From: Paenibacillus xylanexedens
GTDB lineage: Bacteria; Bacillota; Bacilli; Paenibacillales; Paenibacillaceae
Reading direction: 5' to 3'
NCBI RefSeq assembly: GCF_001908275.1
Contig: NZ_CP018620.1
Span: forward strand, 3,038,001 to 3,102,000
DNA: 64,000 bases
Below the pieces are notes generated by a model. The model was not told the origin of the DNA and searched no databases. It saw only the letters and a list, made by a program, of their open reading frames with translations. The first letter of the stretch is position 1, and the number at the start of each line of letters is the position of its first letter. The position numbers and the translations under genes were made by a program. Shown one piece after another: positions 24,970-41,373 of this stretch.

Positions 24970-25929
24970 ATGAATAGAGCTATTGTGATTGGAGCGACAG
25001 GTGGAACAGGTGCAGCAATTACGGAGGAATTGATTAGACGGGGTATTTTTACGATTGCATTTGGGCGCTCACGTCAAAAACTGGAGCAACTTGCGGTAAA
25101 GTTGGGATCTCCAGATCACCTGCAAATCGCAGTGGGAGATGCATTTCGGTCGGATGATATTATCGTTGCTTCCCAGGAAGCGGATGTCCTGTTTCATTGT
25201 GCGAACGTCCCGTATAACGAGATGGAGAGTAGGCTTATTCCGCTTGGCGAATCCGTGATGGTGGCGGCAGAACACTTGGGTCTGAAAGTGGTGGTAATAG
25301 ATGGAATCTACCCCTATGGCAGAAGACAAATGAACGAGGTAACAGAAGAACATCCGAAGCAGCCACATACCCGCAAAGGCAAGACACGACTTGCCTATGA
25401 ACAGATGTTATTCAGCACAAGATGGAGCAGAGCTCAGGTGATGATCGTTCGTTTGCCAGATTATTATGGCCCATCGGCCAATCAGGCTTCCTATTTGGGT
25501 TCAACGCTTGAAGCGATAGCAAAAGGCAAGATGGCTTTTTTTATAGGGAATATGAAGACACCGAGAGAGTATATTTATTTACCGGATGCTGCGGTCATGG
25601 TGGTGGAGCTGGCAAGCAGAGAGATGACGTATGGACAGAATTGGAACATTCCTGGATCGGGGATCATCTCGGGTCATGACATCGTGCGATTGGCACAGAA
25701 GGCTGCGGGAAGAAACAAACCTGTGATGGCGTTAGGAAGAATGGGATTGTCGTTGATTGGACTAGGTGTACCCGTTATGAAAGAAATTGTAGAAATGTTA
25801 TATCTGACCGAGGAACCCCTGATCTTGAGTAGACAGAAGTATGAGGAACGGATTGGCCCGGTTGTGGCAACATCTTTTGAAGAAGGAATTGCGTTGACGA
25901 TTAAGGAGTTGGAGTTGCAGGGGGAGTAG
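24970..25929 (+). CDS. NAD(P)-dependent epimerase/dehydratase-like protein
   Basis: The ATG at 24970 is preferred (MNRAIVIGATGGTG; RBS AAAGAGGT 11 bases upstream), giving 319 residues. The N-terminal Rossmann motif GATGGTGAA binds NAD(P). A YYGPSANQ segment and the GNMKTPREYIYLPDAA segment match extended SDR / NAD-dependent epimerase proteins. The classical YxxxK catalytic pair is not clear: the nearest candidate is TRLAYEQMLF, which lacks the lysine, so it may be an atypical or non-catalytic member. It is controlled by the TetR sites at 24868 and 24913. Substrate unknown. Confidence 0.8.
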   Translation: MNRAIVIGATGGTGAAITEELIRRGIFTIAFGRSRQKLEQLAVKLGSPDHLQIAVGDAFRSDDIIVASQEADVLFHCANVPYNEMESRLIPLGESVMVAAEHLGLKVVVIDGIYPYGRRQMNEVTEEHPKQPHTRKGKTRLAYEQMLFSTRWSRAQVMIVRLPDYYGPSANQASYLGSTLEAIAKGKMAFFIGNMKTPREYIYLPDAAVMVVELASREMTYGQNWNIPGSGIISGHDIVRLAQKAAGRNKPVMALGRMGLSLIGLGVPVMKEIVEMLYLTEEPLILSRQKYEERIGPVVATSFEEGIALTIKELELQGE

Positions 25930-25953
25930 AGGGGAATATATTTTTTAGAGAAA

Positions 25954-25975
25954 AGTAATTGATTGATCACTAACT
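25954..25975. promoter_or_regulatory. TetR-operator-like site 4, upstream of the collagen gene
   Basis: AGTAATTGAT followed by TGATCACTAAC contains both half-sites of the TetR motif in a shifted arrangement. The sequence ATCACTAACTATGGAGG here repeats ATCACTAACTATTGGAGG found before tetR, which suggests duplication of the tetR leader. Confidence 0.5.
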
Positions 25976-26003
25976 ATGGAGGTTTTATAGGTACATTGAA
26001 TAG

Positions 26004-33707
<7,704 letters not shown>

Positions 33708-33767
33708 ACACTTCTTAACGGATTGCGCCTATGGACAAATTCGTAAAGTTGTAATAAGTTAGTTTGA

Positions 33768-33788
33768 AGATATTCGAAATATCTTTTG
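33768..33788 (+). terminator. Possible terminator of the collagen gene
   Basis: AGATATT-CGA-AATATCT is a perfect 7-bp A+T-rich stem followed by TTTT. Weak, but the only hairpin between the collagen stop and the next RBS. Confidence 0.35.
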
Positions 33789-33818
33789 GCAAGTGGACTA
33801 ACAAGTGAGGTGGATTTC

Positions 33819-34058
33819 ATGATTCCTATTTTGGGACGCATTAACGAATTAAGTCGAAAACAACGCAGCAGCGTCGGTTTGACAAAAGCAGAAAAAAGCG
33901 AGCAGCAGGAGCTTAGAAAACAATATTTGCAGGCTATTCGAGGTCAGGTACTGACAACCATGCTGGCAGTATCCGTTGTGGACCCACTGGGGCATGATGT
34001 GACCCCTGAGAAATTAACCAATGAAAAATTGCAGCGCCGTGAACAAGCCGGCCAATAG
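33819..34058 (+). CDS. DUF896 family protein (YnzC-like)
   Basis: The ATG at 33819 follows GAGGTGG (33808-33814), which sets the start and gives 79 residues. The sequence MIPILGRINELSRKQRS with the TKAEKSEQQELRKQYLQAIRGQ segment is the DUF896/UPF0291 signature, a short helical-hairpin protein of Firmicutes of unknown or SOS-linked function (YnzC/YneA region in Bacillus). It is monocistronic and closed by a strong terminator. Confidence 0.9.
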   Translation: MIPILGRINELSRKQRSSVGLTKAEKSEQQELRKQYLQAIRGQVLTTMLAVSVVDPLGHDVTPEKLTNEKLQRREQAGQ

Positions 34059-34070
34059 CATTCCTTTAAT

Positions 34071-34109
34071 AAGACAGACCAAGGTTACATCTTGGTCTGT
34101 CTTTTTTTT
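34071..34109 (+). terminator. Strong terminator after the DUF896 gene
   Basis: AAGACAGACCAAG-GTTACAT-CTTGGTCTGTCTT followed by six or more T residues. Confidence 0.9.
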
Positions 34110-34378
34110 CTGCAAATGATCCGCTCAGTAGGAATTGCATTAATAATCCAGTTAGAGTTTCGTAGGAATTAACAAGCATGTTATATATTTTTAGTGTTGA
34201 TGACAATAAACCTACCGCCAACTTCAATTCATCCCCGATAACTCATATAATAAAGCTAATATATTTCAGAAAAACAAAGAAAAAGCACAATTACTCTCAT
34301 TATAACTAACAACAAACTTACATCAAATAATCAAAGAAAGACTAGTTCATATATGTATCTCGAAAGGGTTGATGAATC
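34110..34378. other. A+T-rich intergenic region
   Basis: No ORF, RNA or clear hairpin seen. The DNA is unusually A+T-rich (for example the 34250-34330 stretch) and presumably contains the promoter of the flavoprotein gene. RBS GAAAGGG at 34361-34367. Confidence 0.5.
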
Positions 34379-35821
34379 ATGAGCCTGGAAGCTTTAAATG
34401 AACGTGTGAAGAATGATCTGGCTTATTTGTCATTTGGTGGCGCGAACTGGGTACGTCCAAGAGAACATGCGGATGGTCATATCTATGATGTCGTCATTGT
34501 GGGTGGAGGCCAGAGTGGTTTAGGGGCGGCATTTGGACTTCTTCGTGAACGGATCTCCAATATTGTTGTCATTGACGAGAATGCATCGGGGCTTGAAGGA
34601 CCTTGGGAGACTTATGCACGTATGGTTACTTTGCGCACACCCAAGCATCTGACTTCCATCGATCTGGGCATCCCCTCGTTAACCTTTCGCTCATGGTGGG
34701 AAGCACAGGTTGGGCCCGAAGGTTGGGAAGAGGTAGATAAAATCCCGCGTGGAGCCTGGATGAATTATTTGCGCTGGTATCGGGAAGTATTGAATCTGCC
34801 TGTGCTTAATGAGGTGAAATTGACACTGGTTGAGCCAATAGAGGACGGTATACATCGACTTCATGTGAATAAGGCAGGAGCTCAGATGGATGTGATACTT
34901 GCTCGTAAAGTCGTGTTTGCTACGGGAATTCAAGGGGGCGGAGAGTGGCATGTACCTTCCATGATTGCGGATAGATTACCTCGGGAGCTGTATGCCCATA
35001 CGTCTGAAGCGATTGATTTTGAACGGTTAAAAGGTAAACGGGTTGCTGTGCTTGGCGGCGGCGCTTCTGCATTCGATAATGCGAGCTATGCCCTTGCCAC
35101 GGGTGTGGCGGAAGCTCATGTATTTGTACGGCGGGAACAACTGCCTAGTGTTAATCCCATTCGTCAGATGGAACAATCCGGTATGATCGAGCGATACCAC
35201 GCTCTTCCGGTTGCTGATAAATATGAAGTGATCTCTCATTTCTTCAAATTCAATCAACCCCCAACCAATGATACGTTTAATCGTGCGGCAGCCTGGTCTG
35301 GATTCGAACTGCATTTGAATTCGCCTTGGCTGAGTGTAGAAGAAACAGACCAAGGCGCTATTGTGCATACCGCACAGGGAGCATATGAGTTTGATTTTCT
35401 AATTATTAGCACAGGTCTGCTTAGTGATCCGGCACTCCGTCCTGAACTGAAGCTTGTGGAGCCATACATCGCGCGCTGGGAGGACTGTTACCAGGCTCCA
35501 CCAGAGCATCGCAATGCATTGCTGGACGCACATCCATACCTGAGTTCCGGGTTTGCAATGACAAGCAGGAGTGAACAGGGTGAGAAACCGTTGCACGGAC
35601 TGTTTGTATTCAACTACTCTGCACTTGCCAGCTGTGGTCTGTCGGCATCTGCAATATCGGGAACGAAGAGTGCAGTGCCAAAACTGGTCTCTGCCATAGC
35701 GGATCAGTTGTTCCTCGATGATCGGGAGATTATTTTACAGCAATTCTATGCGTATGAAGAACAGGAATTTACGGCTACGTGGGTGAAAAGTGGGCCCTCG
35801 CTGAGTAATCGCACTCTATAA
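34379..35821 (+). CDS. FAD/NAD(P)-binding flavoprotein monooxygenase-like
   Basis: A 480-residue cytosolic flavoprotein. FAD-binding GxGxxG (VVIVGGGQSGLGAAFGLL) lies at about residues 38-55, and a second Rossmann motif (VAVLGGGASAFDNASYAL) at about 222-240. LIISTGLLSDPALRPE resembles the FMO/BVMO ATG motif region. ETYARMVTLRTPKHLTS replaces a usual GGTW-like region. The layout matches flavin-containing or Baeyer-Villiger-like monooxygenases (NAD(P)H plus O2) and other SidA-like FAD enzymes. The gene is isolated, with its own terminator. Substrate unknown. Confidence 0.8.
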   Translation: MSLEALNERVKNDLAYLSFGGANWVRPREHADGHIYDVVIVGGGQSGLGAAFGLLRERISNIVVIDENASGLEGPWETYARMVTLRTPKHLTSIDLGIPSLTFRSWWEAQVGPEGWEEVDKIPRGAWMNYLRWYREVLNLPVLNEVKLTLVEPIEDGIHRLHVNKAGAQMDVILARKVVFATGIQGGGEWHVPSMIADRLPRELYAHTSEAIDFERLKGKRVAVLGGGASAFDNASYALATGVAEAHVFVRREQLPSVNPIRQMEQSGMIERYHALPVADKYEVISHFFKFNQPPTNDTFNRAAAWSGFELHLNSPWLSVEETDQGAIVHTAQGAYEFDFLIISTGLLSDPALRPELKLVEPYIARWEDCYQAPPEHRNALLDAHPYLSSGFAMTSRSEQGEKPLHGLFVFNYSALASCGLSASAISGTKSAVPKLVSAIADQLFLDDREIILQQFYAYEEQEFTATWVKSGPSLSNRTL

Positions 35822-35828
35822 TATTGTG

Positions 35829-35857
35829 AACGTGTGGCATCTGATGCTGCACGTTTT
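35829..35857 (+). terminator. Terminator after the flavoprotein gene
   Basis: CGTG-TG-GCATC-T-GATGC-TG-CACG followed by seven T residues. Confidence 0.85.
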
Positions 35858-35942
35858 TTTGTTTTTCATATGATGAAGGTTACACTTGCCTTTAATTTGT
35901 TGTAAAATGTCGGTTGGAACATGTTAAAGGCAGGGATAATAG

Positions 35943-36428
35943 ATGAATGAAATGAACTATGAACAATTTAGAGCCCATTTGAAGAAAGCGTCACGTAAAC
36001 GAAATGTACCTTTGATTAAGATCGTAGCGTTTCAAGAGAAATACATGAAGATTGAAGAAGTTCACTTTTACGATGTGGAACAAAATCATATGAGTGTTCG
36101 GGCCTGCAATACGTTGTGGATGCATCTGGAGAATAAATCTTTCCGTAATATGGTGTCCCAACATTTGCAGTTTTATAGAGATATGGAGAATCTGGGTCGG
36201 CATTCCTTTGAAAATCTGATCAAAGAACTATATGATACGTCTGTTCCTGTGCTGCTCGATTACAATCCCACTCATTATTACACCTCGGGGCAGCTCGCTG
36301 AGATTCTGGTCATGGACGAGGAGAGGTTAATTGAACAATTGGAGATGGGCCGCTTCAAGGGTGCTTTTATTAATGAAGATGGCAAATGGCTTAAACCCAA
36401 ACCGGATACAATGGTTGTAGAGTCATAA
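35943..36428 (+). CDS. Hypothetical protein with a C-terminal HTH-like segment
   Basis: A 161-residue, largely helical soluble protein. Residues about 118-150 (YTSGQLAEILVMDEERLIEQ, then EMGRFKGAFI) look like an excisionase/MerR-type HTH_17 DNA-binding fold, where the protein selects a promoter or site using SGQLAEIL. The N-terminal 110 residues are charged helices of unknown family. It stands alone between two terminators. DNA binding is an inference from the short motif only. Confidence 0.6.
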   Translation: MNEMNYEQFRAHLKKASRKRNVPLIKIVAFQEKYMKIEEVHFYDVEQNHMSVRACNTLWMHLENKSFRNMVSQHLQFYRDMENLGRHSFENLIKELYDTSVPVLLDYNPTHYYTSGQLAEILVMDEERLIEQLEMGRFKGAFINEDGKWLKPKPDTMVVES

Positions 36429-36453
36429 ACGTCATAAAGTCCCCATGAACAGC

Positions 36454-36501
36454 AAAATCCTGCAACGCCGCGCATCAAGCGCTGGAGGCTGCAGGATTTT
36501 T
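36454..36501. terminator. Bidirectional terminator
   Basis: AAAATCCTGCA and TGCAGGATTTTT flank a G+C-rich loop. A/T runs on both sides serve both the 35943 gene (plus) and the peptidase gene (minus). Confidence 0.85.
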
Positions 36502-36581
36502 AATGGAGATTCGAAGCGAAGGACACGAAATACCAACTTTAAGAACACGAAGTAAGGTAACTTCATTCAATCGTCACATAC

Positions 36582-37265
36582 TCAAGTGTTGCGACGAACC
36601 GTGAATCCATCTTTGCAACGATTAGGGGCGCCAGGGATCGAGACGATACGCCGTCCTTGGATCATGATTCCTTTTTGAGAGGTACAAAAAGCAGGAGAGC
36701 GTCCATTCAGGCGGCACGTATTGAAGGTTACGGGGGTAAGCCGTGCCATGGAGGCGATGGAGCTTCCTACAGTGGGGGCTTCAACAATCCATTCCGCAGA
36801 GGACTGCGGACCCGAATAATACTGGATGGTGCGGAAGGTCCAGCCTAGTGTTAGATTAGAAAGAGTGATGCACCAGGTTTTGCGCGTTAATTTGGCGATG
36901 ACTGCTCGAATACGATGACCAGGGGAAACAGGATGTGGAATGATGGTCTCTGCGTCAGGAAGGATCTCCCACCAGGCATAATAACTGGGCTTGCCATGAA
37001 TCCAGTCGTGACCTGTTCCGGTCTGAATGAGACTACTGTTCTCGAAGCCATCAATTCCAATCCAAGCAGATGAATATGAGTTTCGTGTACTAGGTAGAAC
37101 ATAGGGGACAGTCCATTCCGCTGAGATGCGGCGGTATTGGTTCTGTGTTCCTGTACGAGCATAGCCGCTCCAATTGGAGGAGATCCATCCAAAGCGAGGA
37201 GAGGAAACTTTCTTTTTCTGATGCAGGGCACAGGGTTTTCGCCGTTTGTGTGGACGATCTGTCAT
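36582..37265 (-). CDS. G1 family glutamic endopeptidase (eqolisin-like)
   Basis: A 227-residue protein with the G1 peptidase pattern: SSNWSGYA, the RISAEWTVPYV strand, SAWIGIDGFENSSLIQTGT and AEWIVEAPTVG. By position, the catalytic dyad is Gln81 (in LIQTG) and Glu162 (in AEWIVE), matching Gln53/Glu136 of the fungal scytalidoglutamic peptidase. These enzymes are acid-active endopeptidases. No signal peptide is evident: the N-terminus is MTDRPHKRRKPCALHQKKKV. Export must therefore be non-classical, or the enzyme acts elsewhere such as in the spore. Most known members are fungal and secreted, so bacterial homologues are a minority. The gene is convergent with 35943 and divergent from fruR. Confidence 0.85.
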   Translation of the reverse strand: MTDRPHKRRKPCALHQKKKVSSPRFGWISSNWSGYARTGTQNQYRRISAEWTVPYVLPSTRNSYSSAWIGIDGFENSSLIQTGTGHDWIHGKPSYYAWWEILPDAETIIPHPVSPGHRIRAVIAKLTRKTWCITLSNLTLGWTFRTIQYYSGPQSSAEWIVEAPTVGSSIASMARLTPVTFNTCRLNGRSPAFCTSQKGIMIQGRRIVSIPGAPNRCKDGFTVRRNT

Positions 37266-37454
37266 CAGGTCACCACCTTCGATAAAATAGGGACTAGATT
37301 ATCAGATGCGTCTTCAGGAGTCGGGGGAAGGGACAATTGGACAAGAAAATAAGTCGAAAGATGCGGGTTTTTGAATGTTTTTAAATTATTTTGAATGAAA
37401 GTGGTTGTTTTTTGAGGAGTTTATGATACTATAGAAGCAGTTGGAGGAATGAAG

Positions 37455-38201
37455 ATGCTGACTGAAGAACGATATGCTGCAATTATAGAGCGCTTACATT
37501 TACAGGGAATTGTGAAATTGCAAGAGCTTGTTGATGTGTTAGGTGCTTCTGAATCAACGATTAGACGTGACTTGATCGATCTGGAGAGTCGTCAGATGCT
37601 CAAACGCATCCATGGCGGTGCCGCCCTGGTGAATGAAAAAACGCTGGAACCGGGCATGGAAGAAAAAACGTTCAAAAACATTCAACAGAAAACAACGATT
37701 GCCCGTTTGGCTGCACAGGAGATCGAAAATGGCGAATGCATTTATCTGGATGCAGGAACGACAACGTTAGCCATGATTCCTTTTATTGAAGCTAAAGACG
37801 TAACGGTTGTTACCAACGGACTTTCACATGTTGAAGCTTTGGTAAGCAAGCGTATTCGCAGTTATTTGCTCGGAGGTATGATGAAAATTCATACGAAAGC
37901 AGTCATTGGCAGTATCGCATTACAGAACATGGATAATTTCCGTTTTGATAAATGTTTTCTTGGAAGCAACGGAGTTGATCCCGAAATGGGGTATACAACA
38001 CCGGATCCGGAGGAAGCCTTGATTAAAAGGCGTGCACATCAATTGTCGGGAAAATCTTATGTGCTGGCTGATTCCAGCAAAATAGGGGAAATTACTTTTG
38101 CCAAATTGTTTGATTTGGAGGAGGCCGATTTGATTACCGAGCAGATGCCAGAACATTGGCGGCCTGGAATCGCCCAGAAAACTAAAATAATTGAGGGATA
38201 A
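37455..38201 (+). CDS. fruR: DeoR-family fructose operon repressor FruR
   Basis: The ATG at 37455 fits the RBS GGAGG (37443-37447) with 7-base spacing. An upstream ATG at 37449 is too close. This gives 248 residues. The N-terminal DeoR HTH is present (LQELVDVLGASESTIRRDLI), followed by the sugar-phosphate-binding DeoR C-terminal domain (GECIYLDAGTTTLAMIPFI; YVLADSSKIGEITFAKL). It is 2 bases from fruK, so the three fru genes form one operon. In Bacillus FruR represses the operon until fructose-1-phosphate binds. Confidence 0.92.
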   Translation: MLTEERYAAIIERLHLQGIVKLQELVDVLGASESTIRRDLIDLESRQMLKRIHGGAALVNEKTLEPGMEEKTFKNIQQKTTIARLAAQEIENGECIYLDAGTTTLAMIPFIEAKDVTVVTNGLSHVEALVSKRIRSYLLGGMMKIHTKAVIGSIALQNMDNFRFDKCFLGSNGVDPEMGYTTPDPEEALIKRRAHQLSGKSYVLADSSKIGEITFAKLFDLEEADLITEQMPEHWRPGIAQKTKIIEG

Positions 38202-38203
38202 CG

Positions 38204-39115
38204 ATGATATATACGATAACACTTAACCCGTCCATTGATTACATCGTGGAAGTGGATGAGCTGAAGCTTGGCGGATTGAATCGAATGAATCGGGATTTGA
38301 AGCTCCCTGGAGGCAAGGGCATTAATGTCTCTCGCATACTGAATCAACTTGGAGCAGATAACACGGCCATTGGTTTCCTTGGTGGATTCACAGGACGTTT
38401 CATTAATGACAAGTTGCAAGAAGATAACATCCGGACAGACTTTGTCACAATTGCAGACGATACTCGCATTAACATCAAGCTGAAGCATGGAGAAGAGACA
38501 GAGATTAATGGTCTTGGACCTGCAATAAGTGCAGAAGAGGCAGAACAGCTGCTTCACAAATTGTCTTCATTGCACAAAGGAGATATTGTCATTCTCTCCG
38601 GAAGCGTACCGCCTTCACTTGGAACGGATTTTTATGATCGTCTCATTAAAGTCTGCAAGCATACGGGTGCCGAATTTGTAATTGATACAACGGGCCCTGC
38701 GTTAATGGAAGCTCTTGAACATGCACCATTGCTGGTGAAGCCAAATCATCATGAACTGGCTGAACTGTTCGGTGTAACGATTGATACTCGCGAGGAACTG
38801 GTGTTATACGGGCGTAAGTTGCTGGAAGCCGGTGCTAAACATGTGTTGATCTCCATGGCAGGAGAGGGTGCACTATTCATTACCAAGGCGGAAGTTCATC
38901 ATGCAAATGTGCCAAAAGGCACTGTGAAAAACTCGGTTGGTGCCGGTGACTCCATGATTGGCGGATTCGTAGGTACCTATGTACAGAGCGGAGATTTGCT
39001 GGAAGCTTTCCGCACAGGGGTTGCATCTGGAAGCGCGACTGCGTTCTCGGATGACCTGGCAACACGTGAACTGATTGATGAATTGCGCAATCAAGTAACC
39101 ATTACGACGATCTAG
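38204..39115 (+). CDS. fruK: 1-phosphofructokinase FruK
   Basis: A 303-residue PfkB-family kinase that phosphorylates fructose-1-phosphate to fructose-1,6-bisphosphate with ATP. The PfkB signatures are PGGKGINVSRIL near residue 35 and KNSVGAGDSMIGGFVGTY near residue 245, whose Asp is the catalytic base. It starts MIYTITLNPSID, typical of FruK. It lies between fruR (2-base gap) and fruA (90-base gap). Confidence 0.96.
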   Translation: MIYTITLNPSIDYIVEVDELKLGGLNRMNRDLKLPGGKGINVSRILNQLGADNTAIGFLGGFTGRFINDKLQEDNIRTDFVTIADDTRINIKLKHGEETEINGLGPAISAEEAEQLLHKLSSLHKGDIVILSGSVPPSLGTDFYDRLIKVCKHTGAEFVIDTTGPALMEALEHAPLLVKPNHHELAELFGVTIDTREELVLYGRKLLEAGAKHVLISMAGEGALFITKAEVHHANVPKGTVKNSVGAGDSMIGGFVGTYVQSGDLLEAFRTGVASGSATAFSDDLATRELIDELRNQVTITTI

Positions 39116-39205
39116 TCTAACGGTCATATAAAAGGTTTTCATTGTAATTGTATTGTAGTGAGGCCTGCCTATGCAGGCCGACTGAACTTAAGGGAGTGTA
39201 CCAAG

Positions 39206-41173
39206 ATGAGAATAACAGACTTGATGATCCAGGAAACGATGATCATGGACCTGCAAGCCACAACCAAAGATGAGGCTATTGATGAACTAATTGCAAGTCT
39301 GAACCGAAGCGGACGAATTAATGATCCGGTCCTGTTCAAGGAAATGATCTATAAAAGAGAAGCTGAATCCAGCACGGGTATCGGTGGCGGAATTGCAATG
39401 CCACATGCCAAAACAACAGCGGTGAACGAACCAACGGTTGTATTTGCCAAGAGTAGAAAAGGGCTTGATTTTGAAGCGTTGGATGATCAGCCAGCTCATG
39501 TGTTCTTCATGATTGCGGCTCCAGAAGGCGCAGGTAATACCCATCTGCGTACGCTTGCAGCTCTTTCCAGGTTGTTGATTGATAGCGATTTCATCTCACA
39601 ATTGATGAGTACAGATACACCTGCGGAAGTTAGTGCATTGTTTGATGCCAAACAGGCGGAAGCAGCGGAGAAGGAAGCAGCGAAAGAAAAAGCAAAAGCT
39701 GAAAAAGAAGCAAATGCCGCATCCACTTCTACTAGTGGTCAGCAACAAAACACTTCTGGTGTGATTGTAGGTAATGCCAATTCGGAAGATTTTGTTGTTG
39801 CGGTGACAGCCTGTCCAACAGGGATAGCGCATACGTTTATGGCTGAAGATGCACTTAAAAAGAAAGCTCAGGAAATGGGCATCAATATTCGCGTAGAGAC
39901 GAACGGTTCCGAAGGAGCACAGAATGTCCTTACGGCTGATGAGATCGCTCGTGCTAAAGGGGTTATCGTTGCCGCAGACAAAAATGTAGAGATGGCACGT
40001 TTCGATGGCAAACCGGTATTGCAAAGACCGGTGAGTGATGGAATCCGTAAACCCGAAGAGCTGATTCGCAAAGCTGTTAACGGCGATGCACCGATCTATC
40101 GCAGCCAAGGCGGAAATGCCAAGGAAGAGGGAGCAAGCGCTGGTAAAATCAGTGTAGGTAGCAAAATCTATAAAGATCTGATGAATGGTATCTCACATAT
40201 GCTGCCATTTGTTGTAGGTGGCGGTATCCTGCTTGCAATCTCCTTCTTGTTTGAGCAGATTGCTAGTCCTGAAAATCCGATTGTACAGCTGCTTCAAACG
40301 ATTGGTGGCGGAACAGGTGCATTCCACTTCCTGATTCCCGTACTTGCCGGATTTATCGCGATGAGTATTGGTGATCGCCCAGCCCTGATGCCTGGTATGG
40401 TCGGTGGATTGATGGCGGTTAACTCAAACGCCGGTTTCCTTGGTGGTTTGGCTGCCGGTTTCCTGGCGGGTTATGTAGTTATTGGTCTTCGTAAGTTGTT
40501 CAAAGGATTGCCAAAAGCAATTGATGGCTTGAAACCAATCTTGCTGTATCCGGTATTTGGTTTGCTGATCGTGGGTGCCATCAGTTTCTATGTCTTTGAT
40601 CCAATCTTTGGTTCCCTGAACACATGGCTTGTAGATGCGCTTGGTAATCTGGGAACAGGTAATGCGGTATTGCTGGGCTTGCTGCTTGGTGGTATGATGT
40701 CCATCGATATGGGTGGACCGTTCAACAAAGCGGCTTACACGTTCGCTATCGGCGTATTCACATCCAGTGGTAACACAGACGGTGCATGGATGGCAGCGGT
40801 TATGGCAGGTGGTATGGTGCCTCCTCTGGCGATTGCACTTGCAACAACGTTCTTCAAATCCAAATTTACAGAGCAAGAACGCAAATCAGGCCTGACTAAC
40901 TATGTACTTGGATTCTCGTTCATTACAGAAGGTGCAATTCCATTTGCTGCGGCTGATCCATTGCGTGTATTAACTTCTTGTATTCTGGGTTCCGCTGTTG
41001 CTGGCGGATTGACACAACTGTGGCACATTAATGTACCAGCTCCGCATGGCGGGATCTTTGTTGCAGCACTGGCGAACCACGCAGTATTGTTCCTGCTCGC
41101 TGTTGCGATTGGTTCTGTGATCTCCGGTCTGATTCTGGGACTGTGGAAGAAGTCACCAACGCTCGTGAAGTAA
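39206..41173 (+). CDS. fruA: PTS fructose transporter subunit IIABC (FruA)
   Basis: The ATG at 39206 follows AGGGAGTG, giving 655 residues. The order is EIIA (about 1-150, phosphoryl His67 in AMPHAKT), an Ala/Glu/Lys-rich linker (about 150-180), EIIB (about 195-295, phosphocysteine Cys203 in TACPTGIAHTFMAED) and membrane EIIC (about 320-650, about 8-10 helices). It imports fructose with phosphorylation at C1 using HPr-P. FruK then adds the second phosphate. Promoter and FruR operator presumably lie before fruR. A terminator follows. Confidence 0.95.
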   Translation: MRITDLMIQETMIMDLQATTKDEAIDELIASLNRSGRINDPVLFKEMIYKREAESSTGIGGGIAMPHAKTTAVNEPTVVFAKSRKGLDFEALDDQPAHVFFMIAAPEGAGNTHLRTLAALSRLLIDSDFISQLMSTDTPAEVSALFDAKQAEAAEKEAAKEKAKAEKEANAASTSTSGQQQNTSGVIVGNANSEDFVVAVTACPTGIAHTFMAEDALKKKAQEMGINIRVETNGSEGAQNVLTADEIARAKGVIVAADKNVEMARFDGKPVLQRPVSDGIRKPEELIRKAVNGDAPIYRSQGGNAKEEGASAGKISVGSKIYKDLMNGISHMLPFVVGGGILLAISFLFEQIASPENPIVQLLQTIGGGTGAFHFLIPVLAGFIAMSIGDRPALMPGMVGGLMAVNSNAGFLGGLAAGFLAGYVVIGLRKLFKGLPKAIDGLKPILLYPVFGLLIVGAISFYVFDPIFGSLNTWLVDALGNLGTGNAVLLGLLLGGMMSIDMGGPFNKAAYTFAIGVFTSSGNTDGAWMAAVMAGGMVPPLAIALATTFFKSKFTEQERKSGLTNYVLGFSFITEGAIPFAAADPLRVLTSCILGSAVAGGLTQLWHINVPAPHGGIFVAALANHAVLFLLAVAIGSVISGLILGLWKKSPTLVK

Positions 41174-41184
41174 CAAATATAAGT

Positions 41185-41224
41185 AACATCTCCTGGGTGA
41201 AATTCACTTGGGGGATGTTTTTTT
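41185..41224 (+). terminator. fru operon terminator
   Basis: AACATC-T-CC pairs with GG-GGATGTT (inner GGTGAA-AT-TTCAC) followed by TTTTTTT. Confidence 0.85.
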
Positions 41225-41373
41225 ATTTGAGTTTTTTCGTCGCGTAGTGGAAAGTTGCCTCCGGATTTGTGTAAAATGCTTATTTAGCTTTTACATTCAT
41301 ATGTGGTAAAATAAATATAATTATATTTTGAAACTATGTTTCGTCTAATGAAACTTGTGCAGGAGGAATTGGA

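Noticed and set aside
33768..33788. Hairpin after the collagen gene considered as a regulator site for DUF896
   Set aside because: It is close to the next RBS but is better explained as a weak terminator. No regulator-type motif is present.
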